Shown here piece after piece: positions 7,514 to 8,567 of a stretch of 8,567 bases of DNA; positions within the stretch are counted from its first letter, which is position 1, and each line of letters opens with the position of its first letter. A program made the translations under genes and the position numbers. The DNA comes from a bacterium (GTDB lineage: Bacteria > AUK180). The notes beneath the pieces are model-generated. The model made no database searches and had not been told where the DNA came from. It saw nothing but the letters and a program-made list of their open reading frames with translations. Location: the NCBI GenBank assembly GCA_021162505.1, contig JAGGYO010000272.1, positions 1 to 8,567 of the forward strand, read 5' to 3'.

Positions 7514-7560
7514 GCACTTTTAGTTTGCCACTTTTGTGTATTTTTATTATACCATTAACA
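7511..7560. repeat. IS right end with two transposase-binding repeats
   Basis: The inner copy TCTGCACTTTTAGTTTGCCA is at 7511-7530 and the outer copy TGTGTATTTTTATTATACCA at 7535-7554. The outer copy matches the reverse complement of the left inner copy at about 15 of 20 positions. Read inward on the minus strand, the end carries an extended -10 box TGGTATAAT (TATAAT at 7551-7546) only 9 bases from the tip. Confidence 0.75.
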
Positions 7561-7565
7561 ATAGG
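7561..7565. repeat. IS target site duplication, right copy
   Basis: ATAGG, identical to 5364-5368, directly follows the last IS base and leads into CAGGTGAAAG as in the empty site at 7774. Confidence 0.9.
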
Positions 7566-7612
7566 CAGGTGAAAGAGAAAGAATAAAATATAGGGGCGGT
7601 TCGTGAACGACC
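7566..7612 (+). repeat. Direct repeat copy 1, right part
   Basis: Continuation of the interrupted repeat begun at 5303. It differs from 7774-7820 at 3 of 47 positions. It ends in GGCGGTTC-GT-GAACGACC (7595-7612), a palindrome spoiled by two changes in the right arm. Confidence 0.85.
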
Positions 7613-7675
7613 TATAAATGAAAAGTGAAAAATGAACAATTAATAATGAAGAACGAAGATAAAAGAAAATACTGG

Positions 7676-7698
7676 ATTATCGGATCAAGTCCGATAAT
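7676..7698. repeat. Small palindrome, 9-bp stem
   Basis: ATTATCGGA and TCCGATAAT pair perfectly around TCAAG. The context CTGGATTATCGGATCAAGTCCGATAATAACGG resembles the CTGGATTCTCGGGTCAAGCCCGAGAATGAC-type palindromes scattered in many unrelated bacterial genomes (comparison from memory). No T-run follows, so it is not a typical terminator. Confidence 0.5.
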
Positions 7699-7707
7699 AA
7701 CGGAATA

Positions 7708-7820
7708 TAAATGAAGAATGAAAAATGAAGAATTAGAGAAAATATAATAACCACAGAGCACTCAGAGCATAGGCAGGTGAAAGATAAAGAATAAAATATA
7801 GGGGCGGTTCGTGAACCGCC
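7708..7820 (+). repeat. Direct repeat copy 2, the uninterrupted IS target
   Basis: This 113-bp unit matches the rejoined copy 1 (5303-5368 plus 7566-7612) with 5 differences and no gaps. It contains GAGCATAGGCAGGTG without the IS, which shows the pre-insertion sequence. Confidence 0.9.
7803..7820. repeat. REP-like palindrome GGCGGTTC-GT-GAACCGCC
   Basis: A perfect 8-bp stem around GT, at the end of direct repeat copy 2. Related but imperfect palindromes lie at 7595-7612 and 7831-7848 (GGTCCTTC-GT-GAATGACC). All keep the central TTCGTGAA, so they look like copies of one element at different stages of decay. A terminator is unlikely as no T tract follows. Confidence 0.6.
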
Positions 7821-8061
7821 AGCAATAATGGGTCCTTCGTGAATGACCTTTATTTACTATTTACAAAGTCATTCTGAGATTCTGATTTATCAAAATCGTA
7901 ATAATCTCGTGTTTAAAATAATAATCTTTTAATTCATTTAGAATCACACGACATTATATCGCGAAACTAATAAAAAAAATGTATAAGTTGAAAAATAGTC
8001 TAATATATCAAATTTTAAATTCTGAAATATTCGAAAACATGAATATAAATAAAAAAAATAT
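7821..8061. other. AT-rich spacer, no gene seen
   Basis: After the decayed REP-like copy at 7831-7848 there is about 200 bp with no plausible reading frame on either strand. GTCATTCTGAGATTCTG near 7866 looks like a worn fragment of a dispersed repeat. TAATATATCAAA at 8001-8012 is repeated exactly at 8087-8098, inside the promoter region that follows. Confidence 0.6.
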
Positions 8062-8092
8062 TTGACATTGAAGTAAAAAAGGGTAATAATAT
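8062..8092 (+). promoter_or_regulatory. Probable promoter for a small ORF
   Basis: A consensus -35 TTGACA (8062-8067) is followed after 16-17 bp by TAATAA/AATAAT (8084-8090), or after 19 bp by TAATAT (8087-8092). The -35 is ideal and the -10 is moderate. It faces the Shine-Dalgarno and ATG at 8118-8132. Confidence 0.5.
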
Positions 8093-8129
8093 ATCAAAAT
8101 GAGTGCGGAAGTTTTTGAAGGAGAACTTA

Positions 8130-8261
<132 letters not shown>

Positions 8262-8404
8262 TAAAATATTTAAAAAATAAAATTGCTCTTTCAAAATATT
8301 CTCACAAACAAGATAACTTGTTTCGAAAGCTAACAATATCAAATGAAATAGAAATGAGATTATTACGATTTTGCAAGCAAAATTTCATAATGACGGAGAG
8401 GACT

Positions 8405-8441
8405 CGTCATTGCGAAGGAGCAAAGCGACTGTGGCAATCTC
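8405..8441 (+). repeat. Dispersed repeat of the CGTCATTGCGA-GGAGC-AAGCGAC type
   Basis: CGTCATTGCGAAGGAGCAAAGC, then GACTGTGGCAATCTC, matches from memory the CGTCATTGCGAGGAGCGAAGCGACGAAGCAATCTC element scattered through many unrelated bacterial genomes. ATTGC and GCAAT at its two ends are complementary. It is a slightly diverged copy here. Confidence 0.7.
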
Positions 8442-8506
8442 TGATTTCATATTTCATTTTTTATATTAGTAAAATAAAAATAAGAGGTGAAACGATCGCA
8501 GGTTAA

Positions 8507-8559
8507 TTTGGGATTGGTATTTGTAAATACTCCGCGAATACCAATACAAAAATCCCAAA
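8507..8559. repeat. Long imperfect hairpin at the right edge
   Basis: TTTGGGAT (8507-8514) pairs with ATCCCAAA (8552-8559), and the adjoining TGGTATT (8515-8521) pairs with AATACCA (8537-8543), leaving an 8-base bulge on the right side. A competing stem GTATTT-GT-AAATAC (8517-8530) uses the same left arm. It may be a leader structure of a gene beyond the window or another repeat; nothing here decides. Confidence 0.45.
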
Positions 8560-8567
8560 GTGAGTAA

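Larger units (their letters stand above)
5369..7560 (-). mobile_element. Complete IS21-family insertion sequence, 2192 bp
   Basis: The ends are TGTCAAAG at the left and ATTAACA at the right, that is TG...CA as in IS21 elements. The inverted ends match imperfectly (about 16 of 26 outer positions). Each end has two tandem copies of a roughly 20-bp motif, the likely transposase binding sites. It carries intact istA and istB on the minus strand, 12 bp apart. A 5-bp direct duplication flanks it, and a paralogous empty site lies 143 bp beyond its right end. Intact genes, ends and duplication suggest a recent, probably active insertion. Confidence 0.95.
8262..8567. other. Non-coding right flank with repeats and a hairpin
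   Basis: No convincing gene. An open frame with a TTG start at 8318-8506 has no ribosome binding site and reads through the dispersed repeat at 8405-8441, so it was not called on its own. AGAGGTGA at 8484-8491 resembles a Shine-Dalgarno but is not followed by a start codon with an open frame. Confidence 0.5.

Noticed and set aside
7676..7698. Rho-independent terminator
   Set aside because: The 9-bp stem is perfect, but no T tract follows on either strand and no gene ends nearby; it fits a dispersed palindrome better.
8318..8506. 62-codon plus-strand frame starting at TTG
   Set aside because: No Shine-Dalgarno, and a third of it is the dispersed CGTCATTGCGA-type repeat; kept only as a possible extension of the ORF at 8130.

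Overview
The window is AT-rich, with long open genes, low-complexity intergenic repeats and classical sigma70-type promoters. There is no rRNA, tRNA or taxonomic marker. The promoters (TTGACT-17-TATAAT) argue against Bacteroidota, whose core promoters differ. The single-cyclase/NTPase/TPR protein, the short second-type DnaE and the purine-rich repeat spacers would fit a Cloacimonadota-like or other uncultured low-GC FCB-type bacterium. That placement is a low-confidence inference.

Layout: (1) 1-2268, minus strand: a class III adenylate cyclase fused to a P-loop NTPase and TPR-like helices, open at the left edge so its C-terminus is outside the window. (2) 2269-2342: a 74-bp divergent control region. 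Both genes have a -10 box ending 5 bp before their ATG, so both transcripts are predicted to be leaderless. The plus-strand promoter has a perfect 20-bp palindrome filling its spacer, which looks like a repressor operator. (3) 2343-5069, plus strand: a compact (908 aa) DNA polymerase III alpha-family protein with an intact polymerase active site, a shrunken PHP domain without its metal ligands, and no C-terminal tau-binding region. It resembles accessory (DnaE2/ImuC-like) polymerases more than the replicative enzyme. (4) 5070-5368: purine-rich low-complexity repeats. (5) 5369-7560: a complete 2192-bp IS21-family element (istA, istB, both intact, minus strand) bounded by a 5-bp target duplication ATAGG. 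An uninterrupted copy of the same target repeat lies at 7708-7820, which fixes the IS ends to the base. (6) 7561-8567: about 1 kb of mostly non-coding DNA with REP-like palindromes, a decayed dispersed repeat, a good promoter leading to a very small ORF that contains eight TATC units, a dispersed repeat of the CGTCATTGCGA type, and a terminal hairpin.

How parts act together: the cyclase and the polymerase share a divergent control region, but nothing links them functionally. A repressor on the palindrome would shut off the polymerase gene first, which fits stress-inducible expression. In the IS, IstA (DDE transposase) and IstB (AAA+ helper) form the standard transposition pair. The two IS ends appear built so that joining them head to tail creates a strong promoter for istAB, while a terminator hairpin just inside the end blocks transcription arriving from outside.
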